Source: JAFECT01 sp036501825
Lineage (GTDB): Bacteria > Pseudomonadota > Alphaproteobacteria > Caulobacterales > Caulobacteraceae
NCBI GenBank assembly: GCA_036501825.1
Contig: DASXZP010000026.1
Location: 62,001 to 126,000, forward strand
Direction: 5' to 3'
DNA: 64,000 nucleotides
Shown piece by piece: positions 19,017-27,933 of the stretch. Every line of letters begins with the position of its first letter. Position 1 is the stretch's first letter. Below the pieces are notes generated by a model that saw only the letters and a program-made list of their open reading frames with translations, was not told the DNA's origin and ran no database searches. Made by a program: the position numbers and the translations under genes.

Positions 19017-20900
19017 ATGACGGGGTTCACGCGACGAGGGTTGATGGCGACCGCTGCTGCGGCGGGGGTGGTTTCGGCCGCGCCGGTCCGGGCGCAGACG
19101 CCGTCGCGGCTGCAGCCGTTTCCGCTGAGCGCGGTGACCTTGGGCGACGGTCCTCTGCTCGACGCGACACGGGTGAACGCGCGCCGTCTGGCCGCGACCG
19201 ATCCCGACCGCCTGCTGCACATGTTCCGCGTGACCGCAGGTCTGCCTTCGAGCGCCCAGCCGCTCGGCGGGTGGGAGGCGCCGGTCAACGAACTGCGCGG
19301 GCATTTCACCGGCCACTTCCTGTCGGCCTGCGCGCAGATGAGCGCCCAGGGGGACGGGTTGGCGCGCGCCAAGGGCTCGGCGATCGTGCGGGCGTTGGCG
19401 GACTGCCAGAAGGCCAATGGCGCGGGCTATGTCAGTGCGTTTCCGCCGGAGTTCTTCGACCGGTTGAAGCGGCGCGAAAAGGTGTGGGCGCCGTTCTATA
19501 CCCTGCACAAGATCACCGCCGGCCTGATCGATATGCACACACTGGCGGATGACCCGGACGCGCTGGCGGTTGCGCGCGGGCTCGGCGACTGGACCGACCG
19601 GTGGAGCGCTGAGCTGGACGACGCGCAGATGCAGGCGGTGCTTGACACCGAGTTCGGCGGCATGGGCGAGGCCTTGTGGAACCTGCAGGCGCTGACCGGC
19701 GACGAGCGTTACGGTCGCGCGGCGGTGCGCTTCGAGAAGCGTAAGTTCCTCGATCCGCTGGCGGCGCAGCGAGACGCCCTGACCGGCCTGCACGCCAACA
19801 CCCACATTCCGCAGGTGATCGCCGCGGCGCGCAAGGCGGAGATCACTGGAGACGGGCGCTCACGCCGGATCGCGGAGTTCTTCTGGGACGACGTGGTCGC
19901 GAATCGTACGTTTGTCACCGGCGGCACCTCGAGCGGCGAGGATTGGAAACTGCCGGTCGGCCAGCTGTCGAAGGAGCTAGACGCCTATACGCACGAGTGC
20001 TGCTGCACCCACAACATGCTGAAGCTGACGCGGCACGTGATGGCCTGGCGCGGCGACGCGCGCGCGGGGGACTACTATGAGCGCGCCTTCCTGAACGGTG
20101 TGCTCGGTACGCACCATCCGGCCGACGGCATGATGATGTACTATGTGCCGATGCAGTGGGGGTACTGGAAGATGTTCTCCGACCACGACAACGGCTTCTG
20201 GTGCTGTGACGGCACCGGCGTGGAGTCGTTCTCCAAGCTCGGCGACTCGGTCTTCTTCCACGACGCGCAGGATCTGTACGTAAACCTCTACGCTAACGCC
20301 TCGGCCGACTGGCGCGAGCGCGGCGTGACGGTGACCCAGTCCACCACCTATCCGCAGACCGGCGACATCGCGATCACGGTCGCGCCTCGCATACCGACAT
20401 CGATGGCCGTGAACTTGCGCATTCCGGCCTGGGCGGGCGAACGCGTCACCGCCCATGTGAACGGCGAACCGTGGGTCTGGGAAGCGGGCGTCTGGGGCGG
20501 CCGCGCGGGCCGCTGGCTCACCATCGACCGCGTCTGGCGAAGCGGCGACGTGATCCGGATGAGCCTGCCCATGCACGTGCGCACCGAAGCGATGGCTGAC
20601 GATCCCAAACTGGCCGCGGTAATGTACGGCCCGTTGGTGCTGGCCGGTGGACTGGGGACGCAAGGCCTGCCGCCCGAGGCGCCCTACGCCCTGCCGACTC
20701 CCCCGCGCCAGGCGCCCGAATTCCGCGCCGAACCGGTTGCGGCGCCCGCGCTGGCGAGATCGCGGCCCGACTGGATCGCGTCCGACAAGGCCGATCCGTT
20801 GAAGTTCCGCGTCGCCACGGCATCGGGAGAGCTCGTGTTCCGCCCGTTCAACCAGATTCTGCACGAGCGCTACGGCGTCTATTGGCGCTTCGACGCCTAG
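19017..20900 (+). CDS. Tat-exported GH127-type beta-L-arabinofuranosidase
   Basis: A 627-residue protein of the DUF1680/GH127-GH146 group, which removes beta-L-arabinofuranose from plant glycoproteins and pectin side chains. The N-terminus M-T-G-F-T-R-R-G-L-M with an Ala-rich core is a twin-arginine signal. The expected zinc/nucleophile residues are present: E327-C-C-C330 followed by T-H-N-M-L-K-L-T, and the pair C396-C397 in G-F-W-C-C-D-G-T-G-V-E-S. ATG at 19017 is chosen because upstream in-frame codons cross the divergent promoter. It ends tail-to-tail with the next gene, sharing the bases CTAG. Confidence 0.85.
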   Translation: MTGFTRRGLMATAAAAGVVSAAPVRAQTPSRLQPFPLSAVTLGDGPLLDATRVNARRLAATDPDRLLHMFRVTAGLPSSAQPLGGWEAPVNELRGHFTGHFLSACAQMSAQGDGLARAKGSAIVRALADCQKANGAGYVSAFPPEFFDRLKRREKVWAPFYTLHKITAGLIDMHTLADDPDALAVARGLGDWTDRWSAELDDAQMQAVLDTEFGGMGEALWNLQALTGDERYGRAAVRFEKRKFLDPLAAQRDALTGLHANTHIPQVIAAARKAEITGDGRSRRIAEFFWDDVVANRTFVTGGTSSGEDWKLPVGQLSKELDAYTHECCCTHNMLKLTRHVMAWRGDARAGDYYERAFLNGVLGTHHPADGMMMYYVPMQWGYWKMFSDHDNGFWCCDGTGVESFSKLGDSVFFHDAQDLYVNLYANASADWRERGVTVTQSTTYPQTGDIAITVAPRIPTSMAVNLRIPAWAGERVTAHVNGEPWVWEAGVWGGRAGRWLTIDRVWRSGDVIRMSLPMHVRTEAMADDPKLAAVMYGPLVLAGGLGTQGLPPEAPYALPTPPRQAPEFRAEPVAAPALARSRPDWIASDKADPLKFRVATASGELVFRPFNQILHERYGVYWRFDA

Positions 20901-21697
20901 CCCGGCGTGAAACCGCCCTGATCGTCGGGGCGGACGAAGTCGTGTTCGCTCAACCAGTCTTCGTCGCGCACACGCTTAAGCGCGTCCTGAAGCAACGACT
21001 CGATGTCTTCGAGCGTGGTCTTGGGATCGTTGTTGTAGCCCATCAGCCGGTGGGCGTAGGCCTTGTCCTTGGTGCGCTCTTCCACCAGCAGGCGCACGAC
21101 CTCCATGGCCGGCCGGCGATGATCGTGGGCGCCGGTGACTTCGATGGTGGCGCGGTCCACGGCGCAATAGAGGCTCCAGCTCGTGGGATGCGCGTCGCAA
21201 CGCCGGTCGTCGGCGCGGTTCCAGTCGGCGCCCTGGCGCGCGATCAGCAGGGCGCGCATCAGAATGCGCTCGTCCAGCGCGGACGGCGCAATTTCGTGCG
21301 TCGGGTCGAGGCTGAAGGCGAGGTCCGGCGAGGCCGTGAAACCGGTCACCGGCAGCCACCCGTATTCGGTGCGCAAAATGCCCCAGCCGCCGGGATAGAT
21401 TTCCAGCTCGAGCGGCGAGGCTTGTTTGCCCTCGTTGAACGCGCCGCGATAGACGCGTTGGGCCAACCGGTCCTCACGCCAGACGCTATCTGCCTGCGCT
21501 GCGGGCTTGAGCTTCAGAACCGGCGCTGCCTGGTCGGGAAAGAGGATGCCGCAGTCGCCTTGAAAACCGTCCTCCGTCGTCTTCAGCGTGCACGCAAAGG
21601 CGCGGGGCCGGCCGGGCGACTTGTCGTCGTCCTGGGCGCGCGCGGCGAGGGGAAGCGTTATCGCGCCGACCATCACGACCAGGGCGAGCTTCAACAT
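20897..21697 (-). CDS. Secreted hypothetical protein
   Basis: A 266-residue protein with a signal peptide ending L-A-A-R-A-Q (about residue 22). It has four Cys, two in C-T-L-K-T-T-E-D-G-F-Q-G-D-C and two in R-R-C-D-A-H-P-T-S-W-S-L-Y-C, which could form disulfides in the periplasm. The C-terminal third is helical. I do not recognise a family. The ATG at 21697 overlaps the stop of the preceding thioesterase gene by 7 bp. Its own stop overlaps the GH127-type stop. Confidence 0.65.
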   Translation of the reverse strand: MLKLALVVMVGAITLPLAARAQDDDKSPGRPRAFACTLKTTEDGFQGDCGILFPDQAAPVLKLKPAAQADSVWREDRLAQRVYRGAFNEGKQASPLELEIYPGGWGILRTEYGWLPVTGFTASPDLAFSLDPTHEIAPSALDERILMRALLIARQGADWNRADDRRCDAHPTSWSLYCAVDRATIEVTGAHDHRRPAMEVVRLLVEERTKDKAYAHRLMGYNNDPKTTLEDIESLLQDALKRVRDEDWLSEHDFVRPDDQGGFTPG

Positions 21698-22113
21698 GGA
21701 CGCGCCAGACGTTCGACCATTCCCGGGGGAATGCGCACCGGTTTCATGCTGACGGCGTCGACCAGGCACCACTCCGTCTTGCCCTGGGCGCTCAGGCCGT
21801 TCGGACCCTCGATCAGCACGAAGCGCGCAAACCGCGGGCCTTCGGCGTCGCCGACCCAGGTGCGGGCGCGGGCGTCGTCGCCGGGCAGCAGCGGGCGGCG
21901 GTAGTCGACCTCGTGGCGCAACGCGACCCACGACCATTTTGCGCGTTCGTCTTCGCTGAAGCGCGCGTTCCAGTGCGCCGTGCCGGCATCCTGCAGCCAG
22001 CGCACATAGACCACGTTGTTCACGTGGCCGTTCTCGTCGATGTCGTCGCGATGGATCGGCAGGGGAAGCGTGAACACCTCGCGGTCGGCGCGGGGTTCAT
22101 GCGCATTCCTCAT
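21691..22113 (-). CDS. 4HBT/YbgC-type hotdog thioesterase
   Basis: A 140-residue acyl-CoA thioesterase of the 4-hydroxybenzoyl-CoA thioesterase superfamily. The signature D-D-I-D-E-N-G-H-V-N-N-V-V-Y (about 23-36) includes the catalytic Asp position and the G-H-V-N-N motif, and H-E-V-D-Y-R-R-P-L follows. Its start overlaps the grxD stop by 3-4 bp. Substrate is unknown. Confidence 0.8.
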   Translation of the reverse strand: MRNAHEPRADREVFTLPLPIHRDDIDENGHVNNVVYVRWLQDAGTAHWNARFSEDERAKWSWVALRHEVDYRRPLLPGDDARARTWVGDAEGPRFARFVLIEGPNGLSAQGKTEWCLVDAVSMKPVRIPPGMVERLARPC

Positions 22114-22490
22114 GCTTCAACGACGCCCTTTTCGGTGAGGAACGGCGTGAGCTCGCCCGACTGGTACATCTCGCGCACGATGTCGGAGCCGCCGACGAAC
22201 TCGCCCTTCACATAGAGCTGCGGAATGGTCGGCCAGTCGCTGAAGCTCTTGATGCCGCCCCGCAGGCTGTCGTCCTGCAGCACATCGATGCCGACGAAGG
22301 GCGCGCCCACGTGGTCAAGGATCTGCACCACCAGGGCGGAGAAGCCGCAACGCGGCGCGTCCGGCGTGCCCTTCATGAACACCACGACCGGATAGGTGTC
22401 CAAGGTCTGGCGGATGAAAGCGTGCACCGGATCGCCGGTTTCGGCTTCCGGGGCGGTCGCGGCGGTTTCGGGAGCGGGGACGTCGGTCAC
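22110..22490 (-). CDS. grxD: Monothiol CGFS glutaredoxin
   Basis: A 126-residue Grx4/Grx5-type protein that carries a [2Fe-2S] cluster with glutathione and works with BolA proteins. The active site is C48-G-F-S51, followed by W-P-T-I-P-Q-L-Y-V-K-G-E-F-V-G-G-S-D-I. An Ala/Glu-rich tail of about 18 residues precedes the domain. The start is GTG at 22490 with AGAGG upstream. BolA lies in the same cluster, but a 927-bp AKR-like gene separates them. Confidence 0.93.
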   Translation of the reverse strand: MTDVPAPETAATAPEAETGDPVHAFIRQTLDTYPVVVFMKGTPDAPRCGFSALVVQILDHVGAPFVGIDVLQDDSLRGGIKSFSDWPTIPQLYVKGEFVGGSDIVREMYQSGELTPFLTEKGVVEA

Positions 22491-22599
22491 GGCTAGGACC
22501 TCTCTCTCGCGGGTCGAGGAAAAGTGTGGAGCGGTTTTCCGCCCGCGACCCGCGCTAATGACTCTCAGGCCCTTGAGCTAAGGAGGCGAAGCCCCCGGG

Positions 22600-23526
22600 T
22601 CAACCCGCGGCGGATTGGCCGTTCATGGGGGCAAAGCGGGCCATCTCGACCTGGGCGGCGAGGCCGGGAGGCATCTCGCGGTCCGGCACGGCGGCCAGCT
22701 GGGCCAGGTGCTCGGGATCGTCGCACTCCACCAGAACCGTGGCCAGCGAGGGTTCGGTCAGGCAGTAGGCCAAGCAGATCTCTTCCGCCGTCCAGTTCTT
22801 GGTGTCGTGCAGGAAGCGGTAGGAGCCGACCCCGTCGAGCGGGCTGGCGTTGGCCGGCTTGCCGCCGAACAGGCCGCGCGGGCGCGGCGCGATGGCGCTC
22901 TCGACCTTGGCCGCGGTGGAGAACGCTTCGGGGAAGAAATCGTAGGCGACCACGCCCATGTCCAGCGTCACGGCCGCCTTCAGGCGGTTGCGCTCCTTCC
23001 AGCCGGAGCGGAGGTGATAGGGCGTGACCAGGACATCGAACGCGTTGGTCGAGACGTAGGCGTCCATGGCCTCGTTGGAGCCGGACACGCCGAGCAGGCT
23101 GACCCGGCCCGACGCGCGCAGCGCCTTCAGCGCATCAAGCGAGGCCCGCGGCAATTCGTCCATGCCCGGATCGTCCAGCACCACCAGGTCGAGGTGACCC
23201 ATCTGCGAGGCGTTCAGCACCTGGTCGACCGTGGCGGTCAGGGTCTCGGGCGAGAAGTCGCGGCTGACGCCGACGCGGCCGCGCGCCACGCCCAGCTGCA
23301 GCGACACGAACACCAGCCGGCGTTCGACCACGGACAGGGCCTGGCCGAGGATCGCGGGGATCTCCGGGTCGAGAGCGGCGATGTGGTAGGCGTTAACCCC
23401 GGCCTCCAGGCCGACGTAGATGAGCTGGCGCAACGCGTCGACTCCGCGGCCGGCGACCTTGTCGGTCAGGCTCAGGCTTATGCAGGAGGTGGCGACGCCG
23501 GATCGGCCGAAGGGGCGGTAGCGCAT
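22600..23526 (-). CDS. Aldo/keto-reductase-fold protein lacking the catalytic tetrad
   Basis: A 308-residue protein that starts M-R-Y-R-P-F-G-R-S-G-V as aldo/keto reductases do and follows the TIM-barrel pattern. The catalytic Asp/Tyr/Lys/His tetrad is not conserved: G-V-N-A-Y-H-I-A-A replaces G-x-x-x-x-D-T-A, L-V-F-V-S-L-Q replaces the Lys strand, and L-D-L-V-V-L-D-D-P replaces the His strand. It begins 3 bp after bolA and is followed by grxD, so a role linked to Fe-S or redox handling is possible, but unproven. Confidence 0.75.
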   Translation of the reverse strand: MRYRPFGRSGVATSCISLSLTDKVAGRGVDALRQLIYVGLEAGVNAYHIAALDPEIPAILGQALSVVERRLVFVSLQLGVARGRVGVSRDFSPETLTATVDQVLNASQMGHLDLVVLDDPGMDELPRASLDALKALRASGRVSLLGVSGSNEAMDAYVSTNAFDVLVTPYHLRSGWKERNRLKAAVTLDMGVVAYDFFPEAFSTAAKVESAIAPRPRGLFGGKPANASPLDGVGSYRFLHDTKNWTAEEICLAYCLTEPSLATVLVECDDPEHLAQLAAVPDREMPPGLAAQVEMARFAPMNGQSAAG

Positions 23527-23529
23527 GCC

Positions 23530-23766
23530 TCAGGCCTCCTTCGCGGCGGTGTCGAGGGCCAGGGCGTGCAGTTCGCCGCCCATCTTGCCCTTGAGCGCGG
23601 CGTAGACGAGCTGGTGCTGGCGCACCCGCGCCATGCCGGTGAACGCCTTGTCCCGGATGCGCGCGCGATAGTGGTCGCCGTCGCCGGCGAGGTCCTCGAT
23701 CGCAATCTCGGCGTCCGGGAAGGCCTCGCGAAGATGCGCTTCCAGGTCGGCCTCGCTCATAGGCAT
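23530..23766 (-). CDS. BolA/IbaG-family protein
   Basis: A 78-residue BolA-like partner of monothiol glutaredoxins in [2Fe-2S] cluster handling. It contains the class signature V-R-Q-H-Q-L-V-Y-A-A-L with the conserved His ligand region, and G-D-G-D-H-Y-R-A. Candidate starts are ATG 23766 (used), GTG 23769 and ATG 23760. It is the first gene of the bolA-AKR-like-grxD-thioesterase-secreted protein series. Confidence 0.88.
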   Translation of the reverse strand: MPMSEADLEAHLREAFPDAEIAIEDLAGDGDHYRARIRDKAFTGMARVRQHQLVYAALKGKMGGELHALALDTAAKEA

Positions 23767-23835
23767 CACGCACCGCTCCCGCCGAGCACAAGCCTGCTCA
23801 GCCTCACATGGTGAATGGCCCCGAACCGGTTAACA

Positions 23836-23851
23836 TCCCGCTGACGCGGGA
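23836..23851. repeat. Small hairpin between ychF and bolA
   Basis: TCCCGC-TGAC-GCGGGA, 6-bp arms with a four-base loop, lies in the 207-bp gap between the ychF stop and bolA start. No T-tract follows on the minus strand, so it is only a possible terminator or leader element. I see nothing else in the gap. Confidence 0.35.
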
Positions 23852-23973
23852 CTGATCAGGCCGGGGATTTAAGAGGGTCCGCAAAGAATTCCGGGGCGAT
23901 GTGCTCGCCCAGAGGCGCAGACTGCTTGGCAGCCCGGAGACCCTCGTCCGTTTACCTTTATGAAGGCCCGGCC

Positions 23974-25074
23974 TCAGACGTTGAAACGGAAGTGCATGAC
24001 GTCGCCTTCCTTGACGACGTAGTTGCGCCCTTCCTTGCGGAGTTTGCCGGCTTCGGCGGCGCCGGCTTCGCCCTTGAACTTCACGTAGTCGTCGTAGGCG
24101 ATGGTCTCGGCCGAGATGAAGCCCTTTTCGAAGTCGGTGTGGATGACGCCGGCCGCTTCCGGCGCTGTGTCGCCGGCGTGAATGGTCCAGGCGCGCGCTT
24201 CCTTGGGGCCGACGGTGAAATAGGTCTGCAGACCGAGCAGGGCATAGGCCTCGTGGATCATGCGGTTGAGGCCCGGCTCTTCGAGGCCCAGGGTTTCGAG
24301 GAACTCTTTGCGCTCGGCGGGATCGAGCATGGCGATCTCGCTTTCGATCTTGGCCGAGATGACCACCGACTTGGCGCCGTCCTTGGTGGCGCGTTCGGCG
24401 ACCGCGTTCGACAGGGCGTTGCCCTTGTCGGCGGCGCCTTCGTCGACGTTGCAGACGTAGAGCGACGGTTTCGAGGTGAGGAGCTGCAGCATGCGCCACG
24501 GCTTCTCGTCCTCGGCAGAGATCTTGGCGGCGAACGCGGGTCTGCCGGCATTCAGTTGTTCGAGCGCGAGATCCACCAGTTTGAGGGTCAGCGCGCTTTC
24601 CTTGTCGCCGCCTGTCTTCGCGCGTTTCTCGAGGTTGGGCCGGCGCTTCTCGAGGCTTTCCAGGTCGGCCAGCATCAGCTCGGTCTCGATGATGTCGAGG
24701 TCGGAGATCGGATCGACGCGCCCTTCCACGTGGGTGACGTCGTCGTCTTCGAAACAGCGCGTCACGAAGGCCACCGCGTCGCAGTCGCGGATGTTGGCCA
24801 GGAACTGGTTGCCGAGCCCTTCGCCCTTGGACGCGCCGCGCACCAGGCCGGCCACGTCGACGAAGTTGATCCGTGCGGGGATGATCTCCTTGGACCCGGC
24901 GATCCCCGCCAGGACGTCCAGGCGCGCCTCGGGCACGGCCACGTCGCCGACGTTGGGCTCGATGGTGCAAAAGGGATAGTTGGCGGCCTGGGCGGCCGCC
25001 GTCTGGGTGAGGGCGTTGAACAGGGTGGACTTGCCGACGTTCGGCAGGCCGACGATTGCGACTTTGAGAGCCAT
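23974..25074 (-). CDS. ychF: Redox-regulated ATPase YchF/OLA1
   Basis: A 366-residue TRAFAC P-loop protein that binds ribosomes and prefers ATP to GTP. The Walker A motif is G-L-P-N-V-G-K-S-T (9-17), and switch II is D-V-A-G-L-V. The usual G4 N-K-x-D is altered (Y-V-C-N-V-D-E), as in YchF, giving ATP specificity. The C-terminal TGS-like domain (about 280-366) contains F-T-V-G-P-K-E-A-R-A-W-T-I. In many alphaproteobacteria ychF is near pth and rplY, as it is here. Confidence 0.97.
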   Translation of the reverse strand: MALKVAIVGLPNVGKSTLFNALTQTAAAQAANYPFCTIEPNVGDVAVPEARLDVLAGIAGSKEIIPARINFVDVAGLVRGASKGEGLGNQFLANIRDCDAVAFVTRCFEDDDVTHVEGRVDPISDLDIIETELMLADLESLEKRRPNLEKRAKTGGDKESALTLKLVDLALEQLNAGRPAFAAKISAEDEKPWRMLQLLTSKPSLYVCNVDEGAADKGNALSNAVAERATKDGAKSVVISAKIESEIAMLDPAERKEFLETLGLEEPGLNRMIHEAYALLGLQTYFTVGPKEARAWTIHAGDTAPEAAGVIHTDFEKGFISAETIAYDDYVKFKGEAGAAEAGKLRKEGRNYVVKEGDVMHFRFNV

Positions 25075-25161
25075 GAAACTTTCGGGGAAAGAAGCGGACG
25101 CGGGCGCCTAGCACGGTTCGCGCGATTGCTCCACGCTCAAGCCCGAAACGGAGGACCTGGA

Positions 25162-25563
25162 ATGAACATCGGTTTTGCGGTGGCGGCGGCGATCGGGCTG
25201 CTGGGTTTCGGGGTCCACGTTTTCTGGGCGGCGCCGAGACTGGTGCGGCCGTTCCTCAAGCTCGACCTAAATCGCTGGATCAAGTGGCTGTTTTATCTGT
25301 GTTTCCACATTGTCAGCCTGCTCATCCTGACGATGACCCTGGTGTTCTGGTGGGCGGCGAGGGACTACCACGGCCACCCGGCGGCGGCGGTTCTGGGGGG
25401 CGTGTCCTTCTTCTGCGCCCTGCTCAGCCTCTACGTGATGATCCGCGGCCGGTTGTCGCCGCTGAGGATGGTCCCGTTCTGGCTGTTCCTGGGCATGGCG
25501 CTGGCCTGCTTCTGGGGCTTCTACGGCTCCTTCGCCGACATGGTCGCCCACCCGCCGACTTGA
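25162..25563 (+). CDS. Four-helix membrane protein of unknown function
   Basis: A 133-residue protein with about four membrane segments (roughly 3-22, 42-65, 76-95, 103-125). The ATG at 25162 has GGAGGACC upstream. No catalytic motif is visible. It is divergent from ychF and co-directional with the pirin gene 59 bp downstream. I do not recognise a named family. Confidence 0.65.
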   Translation: MNIGFAVAAAIGLLGFGVHVFWAAPRLVRPFLKLDLNRWIKWLFYLCFHIVSLLILTMTLVFWWAARDYHGHPAAAVLGGVSFFCALLSLYVMIRGRLSPLRMVPFWLFLGMALACFWGFYGSFADMVAHPPT

Positions 25564-25622
25564 AAAACTGTAACAGCTACCGATATTGATGGCCGACCCA
25601 GTCTTTTTCTCAGGAGTTCCCG

Positions 25623-26453
25623 ATGACCGTTCGTCCGGTCCTGAAAGTCGTCAAAGGCATGCCCACCTCCGATGGCGCCGGCGTGCGCCTGACCCGCCTG
25701 CTCGGCACGCAGGAAGCGCAGATGTTCGACCCCTTCCTGATGCTCGACCATTTCGACAGCGTCGATAGCGACGATTACATCGCGGGCTTCCCCGACCACC
25801 CGCACCGCGGCTTCGAGACCGTGACCTACATGCTCGAGGGCAAGATGCGCCACGGCGACAACCACGGCCGGTCGGGCGTGATCGAGAGCGGCGGTATCCA
25901 GTGGATGCGCGCGGGCCGCGGCATCATCCACTCGGAGATTCCCGAACAGACCGAAGGCCGCATGCGCGGTTTCCAGCTTTGGGTGAACCTGCCTTCGCAC
26001 CTGAAGATGAGCGAGCCCGACTATCAGGAGTTCGGCGCCGAGAAGATCCCGGTGGAAACCCGCGACGGCGGCGTCACCGTGAAAGTCGTCACCGGCGAAA
26101 CCAGCCGAGGCGCCCGCGGGCCGGTGGAAGAGTCCGCGCTCGACCCGACCTATTTCGACGTGACGGTTCCGGCAGGCGCCGTGTTCGACGAGCCGATTGC
26201 GGGCGACCGTTCCGTGATGCTCGCGGTCTACGAGGGCGCAATCAAGGTCGGCGACACGACCGTTGAAGCGCTGGGCGCGGTGTTCCTGGGCCAGGGCGAC
26301 GAGGTGAAGGTCGAGGCCGTGCGTGACGCGCGGTTTCTGCTGCTCGCCGGCAAGCCGATCCGCGAACCGGTGGCCAAGTACGGGCCCTTCGTGATGAACA
26401 CCGAACGCGAACTGCACCAGGCGTTCGACGACTTCCGCTCAGGCCGGTTTTAA
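25623..26453 (+). CDS. Pirin-family cupin protein
   Basis: A 276-residue bicupin. The N-terminal cupin has the metal-binding set H59-P-H61-R-G-F, H103 and E105 (G-R-G-I-I-H-S-E), which suggests iron binding and possible quercetinase-type dioxygenase activity. The C-terminal cupin (about 160-270) lacks a clear metal site, as usual in pirins. The ATG has GGAG upstream. Confidence 0.9.
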   Translation: MTVRPVLKVVKGMPTSDGAGVRLTRLLGTQEAQMFDPFLMLDHFDSVDSDDYIAGFPDHPHRGFETVTYMLEGKMRHGDNHGRSGVIESGGIQWMRAGRGIIHSEIPEQTEGRMRGFQLWVNLPSHLKMSEPDYQEFGAEKIPVETRDGGVTVKVVTGETSRGARGPVEESALDPTYFDVTVPAGAVFDEPIAGDRSVMLAVYEGAIKVGDTTVEALGAVFLGQGDEVKVEAVRDARFLLLAGKPIREPVAKYGPFVMNTERELHQAFDDFRSGRF

Positions 26454-26457
26454 AAAA

Positions 26458-26622
26458 TCTTCCCCGGCCGAAGGCCGCAGGGGAGGGGGACCGCGAAGCG
26501 GTGGTGGGGCCAACGCGACGGTAAGGGACTAGCGTGGCCAACCTTCAAACGTCGGCGCTGGCCCCTCCGTCGGCCTGCGGCCGCCACCTCCCCTGCGCGC
26601 TGCGCGCGGGGGAGGATCTCTT
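26458..26622. repeat. REP-like doublet downstream of pirin and the APC permease
   Basis: The left part (26458-26515) and the right part (26562-26622) are imperfect reverse complements; both contain AGGGGAGG, a GGCCGCAGG-like hairpin and a GGGGCCA end. Together they form a cruciform-capable element of about 165 bp between convergent genes. There is no ORF worth calling inside. Confidence 0.7.
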
Positions 26623-27932
26623 TACGCACGCCCGCGGAACAGCTTCATCACGAAATAGAGCGCGATGGTCACGATGACGGTCGCCAGCAGGGCGATCATC
26701 TCGTCGGGCTTGGCCAGCGCGATCACGGCGGCCATCGAGAGGATGCCGATCGCGACCCAGACCGTCAGGCCCTTGAGGCGGAACGGCTCGCCCGCCAGCG
26801 CGATGTTGTTGCGCGACAGCCGCCACGCCGCGGCGCAGGCCATGATGTAAAGCAGGACCGTCGGCAGCGCCGACAGCACCGCGAGCTTTTCAAAGGTGCC
26901 GGTGAGCGCCAGCGCAATGGCGATGACCACGTGGGTCAGCGTCGCCACCAGCGGCACGCCGCCCTTGGTCACCTGGCCGAAGAACGACGGCAAAAAGCCG
27001 TCACGTCCGAACGCGAACAGGGTACGCGGCGAACCCAGGGTATCGCTGCCCAACCAGACCATGCGCGAGACGGTGGCGGCGGCGAGCATCACGAGGCCCA
27101 GGCGCGGATCGATGCGCGCGAAGGCGTCCGCGAGCGGCGTGGTGGAGGATGCGAGGGCGGCGCCCAGCAGGCCTTGCGAGACGACCTGGATCGCGACGTA
27201 GAGCGCGGTCACGCTCAGCATGCTCAGGAACAGCGCGCGCGGGAGGTTGCGCGCGGGATTCGCCACCTCGCCGCTGGCGCCCAGCGGCGTTTCAATGCCC
27301 TGGAAGGCGAAGATCGCCAGAATGATCGCGCGGCCGATGCCGTTGGGATCGACGGCGCCGCTCTCGTGCAGCTTCGCCGGCTCGATGTGGAACAGGCCCA
27401 CGCCCACGAACAACAACAACGGCAGCAGCTTCAGCGCGGTGGCCAGGCCGATGATGCGTGACGCGGCCTTCACGCCGATGGCGTTGATCAGCGTGAAGCC
27501 AAGCAGGACGCCGCAGATAACGATGGCGCGCGCGGCTTGGGTCGGCAGCGCAATGTACGGCGCAAACGAATCCGCCAGGGCCGCGGCGATGCCACCGGCG
27601 GCGAGCACGGCGCCCAACCAGTAGAGCACGCCCGCCACAAACCCCCACAGGGGCCCGAACGCAGCGTCCACATAGCCGTACATGCCGCCTGAGGTCGGTA
27701 CGCGGCTGCCCGCTTCGGCGCAGCACAGCACCACCGCGCCCATGGCGAAGGCGCAGACCAGATAGGCGAGCAGGGCGTTGGAGCCGGCCGCGTGCGCCAT
27801 GCTGGCCGGCGTGGAAAAGATGCCGGCGCCGATAACGGCGTTGATGATCGCAAAGGTGAAGGCGAAGAGGCCGATGCCGCGCGTGAGACCGCGGTCGCGG
27901 TGGCGCTCCTGCGCGGCGACCGGTTCGGTCAT
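26622..27932 (-). CDS. APC-family amino acid permease
   Basis: A 436-residue inner-membrane transporter with about 12 hydrophobic segments. The first helix has the APC sodium/substrate turn G-A-G-I-F-S-T-P, and helix 6 contains F-A-F-Q-G-I-E-T. The length suits the superfamily (APA/basic amino acid-type). The substrate cannot be named. The gene begins 1 bp after the upstream TPR membrane protein gene, so the pair is likely one transcript. Confidence 0.88.
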   Translation of the reverse strand: MTEPVAAQERHRDRGLTRGIGLFAFTFAIINAVIGAGIFSTPASMAHAAGSNALLAYLVCAFAMGAVVLCCAEAGSRVPTSGGMYGYVDAAFGPLWGFVAGVLYWLGAVLAAGGIAAALADSFAPYIALPTQAARAIVICGVLLGFTLINAIGVKAASRIIGLATALKLLPLLLFVGVGLFHIEPAKLHESGAVDPNGIGRAIILAIFAFQGIETPLGASGEVANPARNLPRALFLSMLSVTALYVAIQVVSQGLLGAALASSTTPLADAFARIDPRLGLVMLAAATVSRMVWLGSDTLGSPRTLFAFGRDGFLPSFFGQVTKGGVPLVATLTHVVIAIALALTGTFEKLAVLSALPTVLLYIMACAAAWRLSRNNIALAGEPFRLKGLTVWVAIGILSMAAVIALAKPDEMIALLATVIVTIALYFVMKLFRGRA

Positions 27933-27933
27933 G

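Noticed and set aside
22491..22599. A tRNA-like stretch before grxD
   Set aside because: Some GC-rich segments look like tRNA arms, but no cloverleaf with a T-loop and anticodon stem could be drawn.
26458..26622. Inverted repeat block as a mobile element or CRISPR
   Set aside because: There is no transposase, no target duplication I can see, and no regular repeat-spacer pattern. It fits the REP-like intergenic class.
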